Shown: positions 8,603 to 17,444 of the stretch, one piece after another
How positions within the stretch are numbered: position 1 is the stretch's first letter
How the letters are laid out: every line of letters starts with the position of its first letter
Assembly: GCF_027604915.1 (NCBI RefSeq)
Contig: NZ_JAJAQC010000016.1
Coordinates: 1-64,000 of the forward strand
Origin: Streptomonospora mangrovi
GTDB lineage: Bacteria > Actinomycetota > Actinomycetes > Streptosporangiales > Streptosporangiaceae
Direction of reading: 5' to 3'
Length of the DNA: 64,000 nucleotides
Program-made: the position numbers and the translations under genes
The notes under the pieces: model-generated
Told to the model about the DNA's origin: nothing
What the model saw: the letters and a program-made list of their open reading frames with translations, nothing else
Databases searched by the model: none

Positions 8603-10045
8603 GTGGCGGTGGCCGAGCAAGGGGTGGCTGAGCGGCGGCGGCCGTGGACCCTGTGGTGGAGGGACTGGCCGGTGTTCGCCCAGCCGCGCCGCCTGGTGGT
8701 CTTCATGGGCGTGGTCCTGACCTGCGCCGCCCTCATGGGCGTGTGGTCGGGCGTGCTGACCCCCATCCGCGGCGACGAACTCGCCACCTTCGCCGCCCTG
8801 GCGATCTGCGCGGGGCTGTGCGTGGAGGCCATGCGCCGCCTGGGCACCCCCGCCGGGCTCACCCGCGACCTGCTGGGGGCGTGGTGGTTCCCCACCCTGC
8901 TCCTGCTGCCGCCCATGTACTCCCTGATCCTGCCGGTGCCGGTCTACCTGCTGCTCCAGTTCCGCATCCGGCGCACGGTCATCCACCGGCGGCTGTTCAA
9001 CGCCGCCTCGGTGGCGGTGTCGGGCTTCGTCGCCTCCCTGCTGTTCCACAGCGCGCTGGTCGACGGCACCGCCTCGGCCCTGCGCGTGCCCATGGCCGTC
9101 ACCGAGCACCACATCACCTCGGTCGAGGGCGCGTCGCTGGCGGCCCTGTGCTGCGCCGTGTTCACCGTCGTCAACACCCTCATCGTGGCGGTCGCGGTGC
9201 ACCTCAGCTCCTCCGAGGCCCCCTGGCGGCAGATGCTCTTCGACCGCGAGGCCCTGACCGTCGACTGCGTGGAGCTGTGCGTGGGCGTCACCGCCGCCGT
9301 CCTCACCGGCCTGTCGCCCGCGCTGCTGGCCCTGGCGCTGCCGCCGGCGATGCTCCTCCAGCGCAGCCTGCTGTTCCAGCAGTTGCAGACCGCCGCGCGC
9401 ACCGACCCCAAGACCGGCCTGCTCAACGCCAGCACCTGGGAGGCCGAGGCCGCGGCCGAACTCGCCCGCGCCCGCCAGAGCGGCCGGGCGGCGGCGCTGC
9501 TGATCATCGACATCGACCACTTCAAGGCCGTCAACGACACCTACGGCCACCTGTTCGGCGACCACGTGCTGCTGGGCGTGGCCACCACCATCGGGGCGCA
9601 GTTGCGCAAGTCCGACGTCATCGGGCGGTTCGGCGGCGAGGAGTTCGTGGTGCTGCTGCCCGACTCCGACATGGCCGAGGCGTGCCGCGCGGCCGAGCGG
9701 CTGCGCATGCGGATCGGGCGCATGGCGCTGAGCGCCAACGGCGACGACGTCCGCATCACCGTCTCGCTGGGGGTGGCGGTCCTCAACGTCCACGGCGACG
9801 ACCTGGTCGACCTTCTCGCGGCGGCCGACCTCGCGCTGTACCGGGCCAAGGGCGCGGGCCGCAACCGGGTGTGCCTGCCGGTCCTGACCCGCTCCGCGGT
9901 GCCCGCCCGCCAGCCCGGTCCGGCCGTGGCCGAGGTCCCGCCGGAGCCCTCGGTGGTCCGCCACGTCCCCCGGCCCCGCGCCACCGAGGGCGGACGGCCC
10001 GACGCCCCGAGCGGTTCGGGCGCAGCCAGCGGCCAGGAGCCCTGA
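8603..10045 (+). CDS. membrane diguanylate cyclase (GGDEF)
   Basis: A 480-aa protein predicted to make cyclic di-GMP from two GTP. The N-terminal half has several hydrophobic segments (from LVVFMGVVLTCAALMGVW to about residue 260), so sensing is at the membrane. The GGDEF domain begins at TDPKTGLLNASTWE. The signature is GGEEF at residues 344-348, preceded five residues upstream by RKSD (335-338), the product-binding I-site, so the enzyme should be active and feedback inhibited. No EAL domain is fused. The GTG start follows a GGGGGAG ribosome site. A disordered 50-residue tail ends the protein. Confidence 0.92.
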   Translation: MAVAEQGVAERRRPWTLWWRDWPVFAQPRRLVVFMGVVLTCAALMGVWSGVLTPIRGDELATFAALAICAGLCVEAMRRLGTPAGLTRDLLGAWWFPTLLLLPPMYSLILPVPVYLLLQFRIRRTVIHRRLFNAASVAVSGFVASLLFHSALVDGTASALRVPMAVTEHHITSVEGASLAALCCAVFTVVNTLIVAVAVHLSSSEAPWRQMLFDREALTVDCVELCVGVTAAVLTGLSPALLALALPPAMLLQRSLLFQQLQTAARTDPKTGLLNASTWEAEAAAELARARQSGRAAALLIIDIDHFKAVNDTYGHLFGDHVLLGVATTIGAQLRKSDVIGRFGGEEFVVLLPDSDMAEACRAAERLRMRIGRMALSANGDDVRITVSLGVAVLNVHGDDLVDLLAAADLALYRAKGAGRNRVCLPVLTRSAVPARQPGPAVAEVPPEPSVVRHVPRPRATEGGRPDAPSGSGAASGQEP

Positions 10046-10063
10046 CCGCTCCGCAGCGCCGGG

Positions 10064-10072
10064 TTATCCACA
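10064..10072 (+). promoter_or_regulatory. perfect DnaA-box-like 9-mer
   Basis: TTATCCACA sits between the cyclase stop and the DUF4192 start. It equals the general DnaA-box consensus, but it is single, so an origin role is unlikely. Confidence 0.35.
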
Positions 10073-10095
10073 TCCCGCCAGGTTGCCGTTGCTCC

Positions 10096-10116
10096 GCGTG
10101 ATCAAATTGATCACGC
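10096..10116. promoter_or_regulatory. perfect 10-bp inverted repeat upstream of the DUF4192 gene
   Basis: GCGTGATCAA (10096-10105) and TTGATCACGC (10107-10116) are exact reverse complements around a single A. The right arm ends 8 nt before the ATG at 10124. In a genome this GC-rich an AT-centred palindrome so close to a start looks like an operator. No terminator-like T run follows it. Confidence 0.6.
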
Positions 10117-10123
10117 TGGGTGC

Positions 10124-11197
10124 ATGGAACCCAACCGTCCGCGGCTCCCGGCCCCCGGGCCCACCGCCCCCCTCGCCCCCGCCGTCCTCACCCTCTCCAG
10201 CCCCGCCGACATCGTCGCCGCCGTCCCCTACCTCCTCGGCTACCACCCCGCCGACACCCTCGTCGTGCTGGGCCTGCGCGGCGGCACCCCGCGCCTGCAC
10301 ACCCTCTTCCGCTGCGACCTGGGCGAACACGTCCTGGGGCATCCGCTTGAGGCCGCCCGCCACCTCGTCACCGGGCTGCGGGCCGACCACTGCGGCACCG
10401 CGCTGATCGTGGGTTACGGCCCCGCCGCCGACATCACCCGCTGCGTCGACGCCCTGCGCCGCCGCGCGGCCGAGGCCGGTATCGCCGTGGGCGAGGCGCT
10501 GCGGGTCGCCGACGGCCGCTACTGGTCCTACGTGTGCGACTCACCCGGCTGCTGCCCGCCCGAGGGCGTGCCCGTCGACCCCTCCGCCTCGGCGGTGTCG
10601 GCCGCCGCAGTCGCCAACGGCCTCAGCGCCTGGCAGAGCCTGAACCGCATCCGCGCCTACCTCGCGCCGCTGGACGACCCCGCCCGCGCGCCCATGCGCG
10701 CCGCCACCCGCCGCGCCGAACGCCGGGGCCGGCGGCTGCGCGCGGCCTCGCCCGGCCGCGACTCCTTCGGCCCCCGGTTCCGGGTGCGGGGCGCCCGGGT
10801 GGTGCGGGCCGCCGTCGCGGCGGCGCTGCGGGGCGACCTCCCGCGCGCCCCCGACCACCTGGCGTGGCTGGGCGTGCTGCTGGCGTGCGTGCGGGTGCGC
10901 GACGACGCCTGGGTGCGCATCGGCCCCGGCACGGCCGACCCCCACGTGGAGCTGTGGCGGCAGGTGCTGCGCCACGTCGACCCCGCGTACCGGCCCGCGC
11001 CCGGGTGCCTGCTGGCGGTGGCGGCCTGGGCCCGGGGCGACATCGCGCTGGCCGACGCCGCCCTCGACCTCGTGCGCGCGGCCGACCCCCGCTACCCCCT
11101 GGCCGAACTCCTGTGCCAGGCGCTGCGGGCCGGGCTGCCCTGGCAGGGCGTCCCCGCCGAGCGCCTGGCGGCCGCCTGGCCCCGGGACCGGCCGTGA
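10124..11197 (+). CDS. DUF4192 family protein
   Basis: A 357-aa protein of an actinobacterial family of unknown function. The opening LTLSSPADIVAAVPYLLGYHPADTLVVLGLRG is characteristic of the family, and the second half holds GDIALADAALDLVRAADPRYPLAELL. No catalytic motif, signal peptide or membrane segment is evident. No good Shine-Dalgarno precedes the ATG, so a leaderless or short-leader transcript is possible. A perfect palindrome sits just upstream. The gene is followed at 95 nt by ettA in the same direction. Confidence 0.85.
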   Translation: MEPNRPRLPAPGPTAPLAPAVLTLSSPADIVAAVPYLLGYHPADTLVVLGLRGGTPRLHTLFRCDLGEHVLGHPLEAARHLVTGLRADHCGTALIVGYGPAADITRCVDALRRRAAEAGIAVGEALRVADGRYWSYVCDSPGCCPPEGVPVDPSASAVSAAAVANGLSAWQSLNRIRAYLAPLDDPARAPMRAATRRAERRGRRLRAASPGRDSFGPRFRVRGARVVRAAVAAALRGDLPRAPDHLAWLGVLLACVRVRDDAWVRIGPGTADPHVELWRQVLRHVDPAYRPAPGCLLAVAAWARGDIALADAALDLVRAADPRYPLAELLCQALRAGLPWQGVPAERLAAAWPRDRP

Positions 11198-11292
11198 GCC
11201 CCGCGGTCGGCGCCGCGGCGCCCGCCGGCCCGGCCGGGGGCCGCTACCGCGCATGGCCGGGGCACCTGCGCCCACACCCTAGGCTTGGAGGC

Positions 11293-12957
11293 ATGCCGGA
11301 GTACATCTACAGCTTGCGAAACGTGCGCAAGGCGCACGGCGACAAGGTCGTGCTTGACGACGTCTCGGGGCAGTTCCTGCTCGGGGCGAAGATCGGCGTG
11401 GTGGGGCCGAACGGCGCGGGTAAGTCCACGCTGCTGAAGCTCATGGCCGGGGTCGAGCAGCCGTCGAACGGAGACGCCCGCCTCATGCCGGGCTTCAGCG
11501 TCGGCCTGCTCGCCCAGGAACCGCGCCTCGACCCCGAGAAGACCGTCCTCCAGAACGTCGAGGACGGCGTTGCCGAGACCAAGGCGATGCTCCAGCAGTT
11601 CAACGACATCGCCGAGAAGATGGCCACCGACTACTCCGACGACCTGCTCGCCGAGATGGGCAAGCTCCAGGAGCAGCTCGACCACCGCAACGCCTGGGAT
11701 CTGGACAGCCAGCTCGCCCAGGCCATGGACGCCCTGCGCTGCCCGCCGCCCGACTCCGACGTCACCACCCTCTCCGGTGGCGAGAAGCGCCGCGTGGCGC
11801 TGTGCAAGCTCCTGCTGGAGCAGCCCGACCTCCTCCTGCTGGACGAGCCCACCAACCACCTCGACGCCGAGAGCGTGCAGTGGCTGGAGACCCACCTCGA
11901 GGGCTACCCGGGCACGATCATCGCGATCACCCACGACCGCTACTTCCTCGACAACGTGGCGACCTGGATCCTCGAACTCGACCGCGGCAAGCTCTACCCC
12001 TACGAGGGCAACTACACCACCTACCTCGACACCAAGGCCGCCCGCCTCAAGGTCGAGGGCCAGAAGGACGTCAAGCGGCAGAAGCGCCTGGCCGACGAAC
12101 TGGAGTGGGTGCGCTCCAACGCCAAGGCCCGCCAGACCAAGAGCCGTGCCCGCCTCCAGCGCTACGAGGAGATGGCGGCCGAGGCGGCCAAGACCCGCAA
12201 GCTGGACTTCGAGGAGATCCAGATCCCGCCGGGTCCGCGCCTGGGCACCACCGTGGTCGAGGTCAAGAACCTCACCAAGGGCTTCGACGACCGCGTGCTG
12301 ATCGAGGACCTGTCGTTCTCCCTGCCGCCCAACGGCATCGTCGGCGTCATCGGCCCCAACGGCGTCGGCAAGACCACGCTGTTCAAGATGATCGTGGGCG
12401 AGGAGCAGCCCGACTCCGGCACCATCAACGTCGGCGACACCGTGAAGATCTCCTACGTCGACCAGTACCGGGGCCGCATCGACGACAAGAAGAACGTCTG
12501 GGAGGTCGTCTCCGACGGCGAGAGCTTCATCCAGGTCGGCAACGTCGAGATCCCCAGTCGCGCCTACGTGGCGGCGTTCGGGTTCAAGGGCTCCGACCAG
12601 CAGAAGCCGAGCGGCGTGCTCTCCGGCGGCGAGCGCAACCGGGTGAACCTCGCGCTCACCCTCAAGCAGGGCGGCAACCTCCTGCTGCTGGACGAGCCCA
12701 CCAACGACCTCGACGTCGACACCCTGGGCTCGCTGGAGAACGCGCTGCTGGACTTCCCCGGCTGCGCCGTGATCACCAGCCACGACCGCTGGTTCCTGGA
12801 CCGGGTCGCCACCCACATCCTGGCCTGGGAGGGCGGCGCGAACTGGTTCTGGTTCGAGGGCAACTTCGAGTCCTACGAGAAGAACAAGGTGGAGCGCCTC
12901 GGCGCCGAGGCCGCCCGCCCGCACGCGGTCACCCACCGCAAGCTCACCCGCGACTGA
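11293..12957 (+). CDS. ettA: energy-dependent translational throttle protein EttA (ABC-F ATPase)
   Basis: A 554-aa soluble ABC-F protein with two ATPase domains. Walker A motifs GPNGAGKST (about residue 38) and GPNGVGKTT (about 354), two LSGGE signatures (TLSGGEKRRVAL, VLSGGERNRVNL) and two LLLDEPTN Walker B motifs are all intact. Between them is the charged P-site tRNA-interaction linker (about residues 240-320, rich in Lys/Arg). EttA binds the ribosomal E site and gates the first peptide bond according to energy state. The ATG follows TTGGAGGC, and a TAGGCT hexamer at 11280-11285 may be its -10. A 15-bp hairpin terminates it. Confidence 0.95.
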   Translation: MPEYIYSLRNVRKAHGDKVVLDDVSGQFLLGAKIGVVGPNGAGKSTLLKLMAGVEQPSNGDARLMPGFSVGLLAQEPRLDPEKTVLQNVEDGVAETKAMLQQFNDIAEKMATDYSDDLLAEMGKLQEQLDHRNAWDLDSQLAQAMDALRCPPPDSDVTTLSGGEKRRVALCKLLLEQPDLLLLDEPTNHLDAESVQWLETHLEGYPGTIIAITHDRYFLDNVATWILELDRGKLYPYEGNYTTYLDTKAARLKVEGQKDVKRQKRLADELEWVRSNAKARQTKSRARLQRYEEMAAEAAKTRKLDFEEIQIPPGPRLGTTVVEVKNLTKGFDDRVLIEDLSFSLPPNGIVGVIGPNGVGKTTLFKMIVGEEQPDSGTINVGDTVKISYVDQYRGRIDDKKNVWEVVSDGESFIQVGNVEIPSRAYVAAFGFKGSDQQKPSGVLSGGERNRVNLALTLKQGGNLLLLDEPTNDLDVDTLGSLENALLDFPGCAVITSHDRWFLDRVATHILAWEGGANWFWFEGNFESYEKNKVERLGAEAARPHAVTHRKLTRD

Positions 12958-12982
12958 CCCCCGCGGTCTCCGGCACACCGCC

Positions 12983-13024
12983 GCGCGGGCCGGCGCACCC
13001 CCTCCGGGATGCGCCGGCCCGCGC
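12983..13024 (+). terminator. 15-bp perfect hairpin terminator after ettA
   Basis: GCGCGGGCCGGCGCA (12983-12997) and TGCGCCGGCCCGCGC (13010-13024) are exact complements with a 12-nt loop, 25 nt after the ettA stop. Confidence 0.75.
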
Positions 13025-13102
13025 GTCAGGCGGCCAGGCATCGGCGAAGGCGCCGGTGCCGCTCGCGCGCGCGGGCGGCACCGCATAAGCTGACGGGCGA
13101 CT

Positions 13103-13564
13103 ATGACTTCCCCGCGCGAAGACCAGCAGACGTTCTACGACGCCGTGGGCGGAGAGGACACCTTCGTCCGCCTCGTGCGCCGCTTCTACGAGGGCGTGGC
13201 CGCCGACCCGGTCCTGCGTCCCCTCTACCCCGAGGAGGACCTCGGCCCGGCCGAGGACCGGCTGCGCCTGTTCCTCATGCAGTACTGGGGCGGTCCCCGC
13301 ACCTACAGCGAGCAGCGCGGCCACCCGCGCCTGCGCATGCGGCACTTCCCGTTCCGCATCGGCTCGCGCGAACGCGACCACTGGTTGGCGCACATGCGCG
13401 CCGCCGTGGACGACCTCGCGCTGCCCGAGCCGCTGGACCGCCAACTGTGGGAGTACCTGGTCTATGCCGCGCACAGCATGGTGAACGCGCCCGACGACCT
13501 CCCTCCGGCGCAGGACTCCGCCGACCTGCCGGTGCAGCCCCCGCCGGAGAACCCCTCGTCCTGA
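13103..13564 (+). CDS. glbO: group II truncated haemoglobin
   Basis: A 153-aa globin of the GlbO type. The sequence shows [47 protein letters not shown] and [14 protein letters not shown], whose [11 protein letters not shown] part carries the proximal histidine region. The tryptophan and tyrosine pattern (QYWGGP, the Tyr in RRFYEG) fits the heme-pocket residues of this group. It is expected to bind O2 or NO in the cytoplasm. A TAAGCT hexamer at 13086-13091 may be the -10. It converges with the DUF885 gene. Confidence 0.92.
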   Translation: MTSPREDQQTFYDAVGGEDTFVRLVRRFYEGVAADPVLRPLYPEEDLGPAEDRLRLFLMQYWGGPRTYSEQRGHPRLRMRHFPFRIGSRERDHWLAHMRAAVDDLALPEPLDRQLWEYLVYAAHSMVNAPDDLPPAQDSADLPVQPPPENPSS

Positions 13565-13594
13565 CCGCTGGCCGCCCCGACCCGCCCCCGGCCG

Positions 13595-14875
13595 CTAGCG
13601 TGCGCCGGGCGCGGGGTGCAGCGGGGAGTCCGCCGGCAGCAGGTCCACCGGCAGCAGTTGCTCGGTGAGCAACCGCCGCACCCGCCGCGCCCGGTCGGGG
13701 CCCGCCAGCCACGGCGCCACGATCCGCCGGCCCAGGTCGTAGCCCAGCACGTAGGTGCCCATGGCGGGGGCGCGCACCAGCGCCAGCGCCGCCGCAAGCC
13801 CGGCCTCGTCCAGCAGCGCCCAGCGGGTGAGGTAGGCGGCGACCTCGTCCTCGCCGCGCCCCTCGGCCGCCATCAGCGCGGCGTTGGCCCACACCCCCCA
13901 CAGGACGTTCTTCGCCCGGTGGACCGCCGCCAGGTCGCAGTCGTCGGGGGCGGCCCCGGCCTCGGCGGGGAGGTGGTCGCACAGCCACCGCTGGGCGTCG
14001 TCGCCGGGGAACACCAGCTCCTGGGCGTGCAGGCCGAGCCCCTCGCTGAGGACGAACGACGGCGAGACCATGAACCGCACGCGGTGGTCGAGCAGGCCGC
14101 GCCGCTCCACCAGGTGCGACTCCTTGAGCATCGACTCCGCGATGTGCCCCGGATAGACCTCGTGGCTGACCAGGTAGAGCAGGTCGGCCAGGTTGAACGG
14201 CACCGAGGTGTTGACGAACAGCGTGCCGCGCGCGCCCCCGGCGTAGTGCCCGGCGCCCTGGAAGCCGCCCTCGGTGACCAGGCGAACCTCGACCGACGCG
14301 CCGGCGGGCAGCGCGGCGAACGCGGCCTCGGTGCGCCTGCGGCACTCCGCCACCGCGCGGTCCAGCAGGTCCGGCAGCAGGTCGGTGCGCCGCAGCGCGT
14401 GCCGGTCCTGCCAGGCGTGCAGCCGCCCGGCCAGCGTGCCGCCGGTGCGCGGCAGCGCGGCGTCCAGCAGGCCGTGCGCCGCCGCGAAGTCGGACTCGGG
14501 CCGGGGGACCGGCTCCACGCCCAGGCAGTCGCGCGCGTGGTCGCCGGGCGCGGCCCGCCGCCCGGCGAGCGCCCGCGCCACCGCCCGCATGGCGCGGACC
14601 TGCGCGCCCAGGTAGGCCGCGCGCGGCGGGCCGAACGGGATCTCGCCGAGCAGGCGCCCGGCGTCCTCGGCGAGCCGCGCGGGGTCGGGCGGGGGCTCGG
14701 CGGCCGCCGCCGCGCGCCACTTCTCGGGGCCGCGGTAGATCAGCACGGTGGCGCCCCCGCCCTCGGTGGCGAGCCGGTCGATGCGCAGCGCCGTCAGCGC
14801 GTATTCGCGCAGCCACCGGTCGGCCGCGCCGCCGGCGTCGTGCGCGCTCTCCGCCGGGGCGTCCAGGTCTGCCAT
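13595..14875 (-). CDS. DUF885-type metallohydrolase
   Basis: A 426-aa protein without signal peptide. HEVYPGH at residues 238-244 is the zinc-ligand motif of DUF885 proteins (gluzincin-like, HExxPGH), and SEGLGLHAQE about 35 residues later supplies the expected downstream acidic residue. It may be a peptidase or carboxylester hydrolase; the substrate is unknown. It is shorter than typical DUF885 proteins (500-600 aa) because the N-terminal helical part is reduced. It is divergent from a TetR regulator, with a palindrome between them, so it may be that regulator's target. Confidence 0.75.
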   Translation of the reverse strand: MADLDAPAESAHDAGGAADRWLREYALTALRIDRLATEGGGATVLIYRGPEKWRAAAAAEPPPDPARLAEDAGRLLGEIPFGPPRAAYLGAQVRAMRAVARALAGRRAAPGDHARDCLGVEPVPRPESDFAAAHGLLDAALPRTGGTLAGRLHAWQDRHALRRTDLLPDLLDRAVAECRRRTEAAFAALPAGASVEVRLVTEGGFQGAGHYAGGARGTLFVNTSVPFNLADLLYLVSHEVYPGHIAESMLKESHLVERRGLLDHRVRFMVSPSFVLSEGLGLHAQELVFPGDDAQRWLCDHLPAEAGAAPDDCDLAAVHRAKNVLWGVWANAALMAAEGRGEDEVAAYLTRWALLDEAGLAAALALVRAPAMGTYVLGYDLGRRIVAPWLAGPDRARRVRRLLTEQLLPVDLLPADSPLHPAPGAR

Positions 14876-14958
14876 GATCCCTCTCCTCTCCGCCGGTTCT
14901 GCCGGTACAGCCGGTGCGGCCGGATCGACGGGCCACCCGGCCGGCGGTTACGTTAGCC

Positions 14959-14974
14959 GTACGGTTTTCCGTAC
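14959..14974. promoter_or_regulatory. palindromic operator GTACGG-TTTT-CCGTAC
   Basis: A perfect 6-bp inverted repeat with a 4-nt spacer lies midway between the divergent DUF885 gene and tetR gene. Position and symmetry suggest it is the TetR binding site controlling both. Confidence 0.6.
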
Positions 14975-15020
14975 AGCGCACGGGCGCACAGCAGGCGGCC
15001 GGACCGGGATGGAGGACTGC

Positions 15021-15749
15021 ATGGCGGCGGGCGGTGGAGCGGCCGGGGAGCCGGGCGGGGTGTGGCTGCGCGCCGAGGGCGGGCGGCCCCGCCGGGAGCG
15101 GCTGTCGCGCGAGCGGATCGTCGCCGCGGCGATCGGCCTGCTGGACGCCGAAGGGGTGGCCGGGTTCTCCATGCGCCGCCTGGCGGCGCGGCTGGCGGCC
15201 GGCACCATGTCGCTGTACGAGTACGTCAGCGGCAAGGAGGACGTCCTCGACCTCGCCCTTGACGAGGTGCTCGGCGAGATCCGCCCGGCCGCCGCCGGTA
15301 CCCCGTGGCGCGCGGCCGTCACCGCCCAGGCCGTCCAGAGCCGCCAAGTGATGCTGCGCCACCCGTGGGTGCCGGCGCTGGTGGGCACCCGGCCCCTGCT
15401 GGGACCCAACGCGCTGGCCTCCTCCGAGCGCTTCCACGCCGCCCTGGCCGCCACCGGCCTGGACGACCGCCGGGTCGCGGCGGCGGTCAGCGCCGTGACC
15501 GGCTACGTCGACGGCTACGTTGTCAAGGAGGCCCTGTGGCGGGCGCGCCACCGCGACCCGGCGGCAGAGGCCGACCTGCGCGGCCGCGTCTGGGCGCACA
15601 TCGGCGAACACGCCGACACCTACCCCGCGCTGGGGCTCTACGCCCGGCTGGCCGCCGAGGGCCAGACCGACTTCGACACCCAGTTCCGCATCGGCCTGGA
15701 CCTCGTGCTCGACGGCGTCGAGGCCCAGATCCGCGCCGGCGGCACCTGA
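15021..15749 (+). CDS. TetR family regulator with TetR_C-type C domain
   Basis: A 242-aa repressor. The N-terminal helix-turn-helix is LSRERIVAAAIGLLDAEGVAGFSMRRLAARL, with SLYEYVSGKEDVLDLALDEV completing the DNA-binding domain. The C-terminal all-helical ligand domain (VQSRQVMLRHPWVPALVGT, DTQFRIGLDLVLDGVEAQI) is of the tetracycline-repressor type. The ATG at 15021 has GGAGGAC just upstream; an ATG at 15009 is possible. It likely controls the divergent hydrolase gene and itself through the palindrome at 14959-14974, and perhaps the convergent MFS gene. The ligand is unknown. Confidence 0.85.
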   Translation: MAAGGGAAGEPGGVWLRAEGGRPRRERLSRERIVAAAIGLLDAEGVAGFSMRRLAARLAAGTMSLYEYVSGKEDVLDLALDEVLGEIRPAAAGTPWRAAVTAQAVQSRQVMLRHPWVPALVGTRPLLGPNALASSERFHAALAATGLDDRRVAAAVSAVTGYVDGYVVKEALWRARHRDPAAEADLRGRVWAHIGEHADTYPALGLYARLAAEGQTDFDTQFRIGLDLVLDGVEAQIRAGGT

Positions 15750-15811
15750 GCGGGGAGGGCGGCCGGCGCCGTCCGAGGCGGGGCGGAACAGGGACAGGAC
15801 CCGGGGCGGGA

Positions 15812-17143
15812 TCAAAGCGGGGGAGGGCCGGCAGCCCGGTCGCGGGGGACGGCCAGCACCGCCGCCGCGCAGAAGGCCGCCGCCACCGCGAAGACCGTGT
15901 GCAGGCCCAGTCCGGTGATCACCAGGCCCATCAGCAGCGGCGTGGCGGTGGTGCTCACCGCCTGCAAGGAGTTCTGCGCCGCCATCGCCCGCCCGGCCCA
16001 GGCCAGCCCGGCGGTCTCGGCGACGGCGGTGAAGGTCAGCCCGTTGTGGCTCATCGACAGCACCAGGCAGGCCAGCAGCAGCGGCACCGCCGCCCCCGGC
16101 AGCACCGCCGAGGAGGCCGTGAGCCCCAGCAGCGCCGCCCCCGACACCAGCGCCACGGTGCGCACCGGCCGCAGCCGACTGCCCAGCCGGTCCGACCACA
16201 GGCCCAGCAGCAGCCGGCTCAGCGCGCCGGGCACCTGCGTGGCCGCGATGACGGCCCCGGCGGTGGGCGCGCTCCAGCCGTGCTCGGACACCAGGTAGAC
16301 CAGCGCGTAGGTCATCACCGTGAACTGCGGTACGCCCAGCAGCATGCTGACCCCGTGCACCCGCCAGATCGCGGCATGCCGGTAGGGCGAGGCCCCCCGG
16401 CGCGCGCCGCCCGGCGCGCCCGGAGCCCGGGGAACGGAGTCAGCGTGTCCGGCCGGGGTGCCAGCGGCGGTGCCGGGCTCCGGACTCGGGGACACGGGTC
16501 CCGGCTCAGGAGTCCGGGATTGGGAGCCGGGCGGCCCCGGCTCGCCCGGCTCGCGCCGTTCGCCGGACTCGCGCGGCTCGGCGTCGGGTGCGCCCGCGTA
16601 CAGCAGCACCGGGGGCACCATGGCAACGGCCAGCGCCGCCGGCAGCAGCATCGCCGCGACGAACCCCCAGTGCTCGGCCACCAGCGGCATCAGCGCGGCC
16701 GACGCCCCGATTCCCAGCGGCTGGGCGGCCTGCCGTATCCCCATGGCGAGCCCGCGCTGGCGCGCCGAGAACCACGCCAGCACCAGCCGCCCACTGGCCG
16801 CGTTCACCGGCCCGCCCGCCGCTCCGACCAGCGTGAGGACCGCACCCGCGCCCCACGGGCCGTCGACGACGCCGAGCAGCAGCAGCGCCAGCGCGGTCAG
16901 GACCAGGCTCGCGGCCATGGTGAAGCGCTCACCGTAGCGGTCGATCACCACCCCCCACCCGAACAAGGTGGCCAGCAGCCCCAGACTGGGCAGCCCGGCG
17001 AGGGTCCCGGCCTCGGCGATGGTCAGCCCGTAGGCGGCCCGCAGTTCAGGCAGGACGAAGGGCACCCCGAACAGCGCGGAAACACTCGCGATCTGCGCGG
17101 CGATTCCGATACAGAGGATGACCCAACGTCTGTGCTCGCCCAC
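15812..17143 (-). CDS. MFS transporter
   Basis: A 443-aa major facilitator protein with about 12 hydrophobic segments. The first half starts MGEHRRWVILCIGIAAQIASV and has the loop 2-3 motif GWGVVIDRYGERFT. The halves are joined by an unusually long, Pro/Glu/Gly-rich cytoplasmic loop of about 60 residues (near residues 195-260, ESGERREPGEPGPPGSQS). The second half repeats the loop motif as LLLGLWSDRLGSRLRPVR. The substrate cannot be read from sequence. The start is GTG. It converges on the tetR gene and may be drug or metabolite export. Confidence 0.85.
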   Translation of the reverse strand: MGEHRRWVILCIGIAAQIASVSALFGVPFVLPELRAAYGLTIAEAGTLAGLPSLGLLATLFGWGVVIDRYGERFTMAASLVLTALALLLLGVVDGPWGAGAVLTLVGAAGGPVNAASGRLVLAWFSARQRGLAMGIRQAAQPLGIGASAALMPLVAEHWGFVAAMLLPAALAVAMVPPVLLYAGAPDAEPRESGERREPGEPGPPGSQSRTPEPGPVSPSPEPGTAAGTPAGHADSVPRAPGAPGGARRGASPYRHAAIWRVHGVSMLLGVPQFTVMTYALVYLVSEHGWSAPTAGAVIAATQVPGALSRLLLGLWSDRLGSRLRPVRTVALVSGAALLGLTASSAVLPGAAVPLLLACLVLSMSHNGLTFTAVAETAGLAWAGRAMAAQNSLQAVSTTATPLLMGLVITGLGLHTVFAVAAAFCAAAVLAVPRDRAAGPPPL

Positions 17144-17197
17144 CCGGCCAGGGTAGTCACCGGCGTTGACCAGGGTCGCGGGCAGGGCGGGTCACCG

Positions 17198-17407
17198 CTA
17201 CGCCTCGAAGTAGCGCACGTAGGCGTTGCCCTTCGTCTTCCAGTACTCGAACACGCGCTCGTCGGAGTAGCCCAGCTTCGCGCGCAGGCGCGGAACCGCC
17301 TTGACCATCTGCGCATCGTCCGTGGTGAGGGAGCCGTCGTCGTGCAGCGTCAGGAACGGCCACGTCTCGCGCGTGCGCCGGTCCTGCATGTACAGCACTC
17401 GGGGCAT
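17198..17407 (-). CDS. small conserved-looking hypothetical protein (69 aa)
   Basis: The ORF has a strong GGGGAGGAG ribosome site 2-10 nt before its ATG and actinomycete codon bias. The product starts MPRVLYMQDRRTRETWPFLTL and ends KTKGNAYVRYFEA. It has no membrane segment and no motif I recognise. It lies between the MFS gene and the thioesterase gene on the same strand and may be cotranscribed with the thioesterase. Confidence 0.75.
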   Translation of the reverse strand: MPRVLYMQDRRTRETWPFLTLHDDGSLTTDDAQMVKAVPRLRAKLGYSDERVFEYWKTKGNAYVRYFEA

Positions 17408-17444
17408 GTCTCCTCCCCGCGCCGGTCCGCGCGGCGGTGCCGGG

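Noticed and set aside
10064-10072. chromosome origin
   Set aside because: Only one DnaA box is seen and no dnaA, dnaN or gyrase genes are near.
13275-16199. 974-aa minus-strand ORF
   Set aside because: It runs through the globin, DUF885 and tetR genes in a shadow frame. Only the real frames show recognisable domains.
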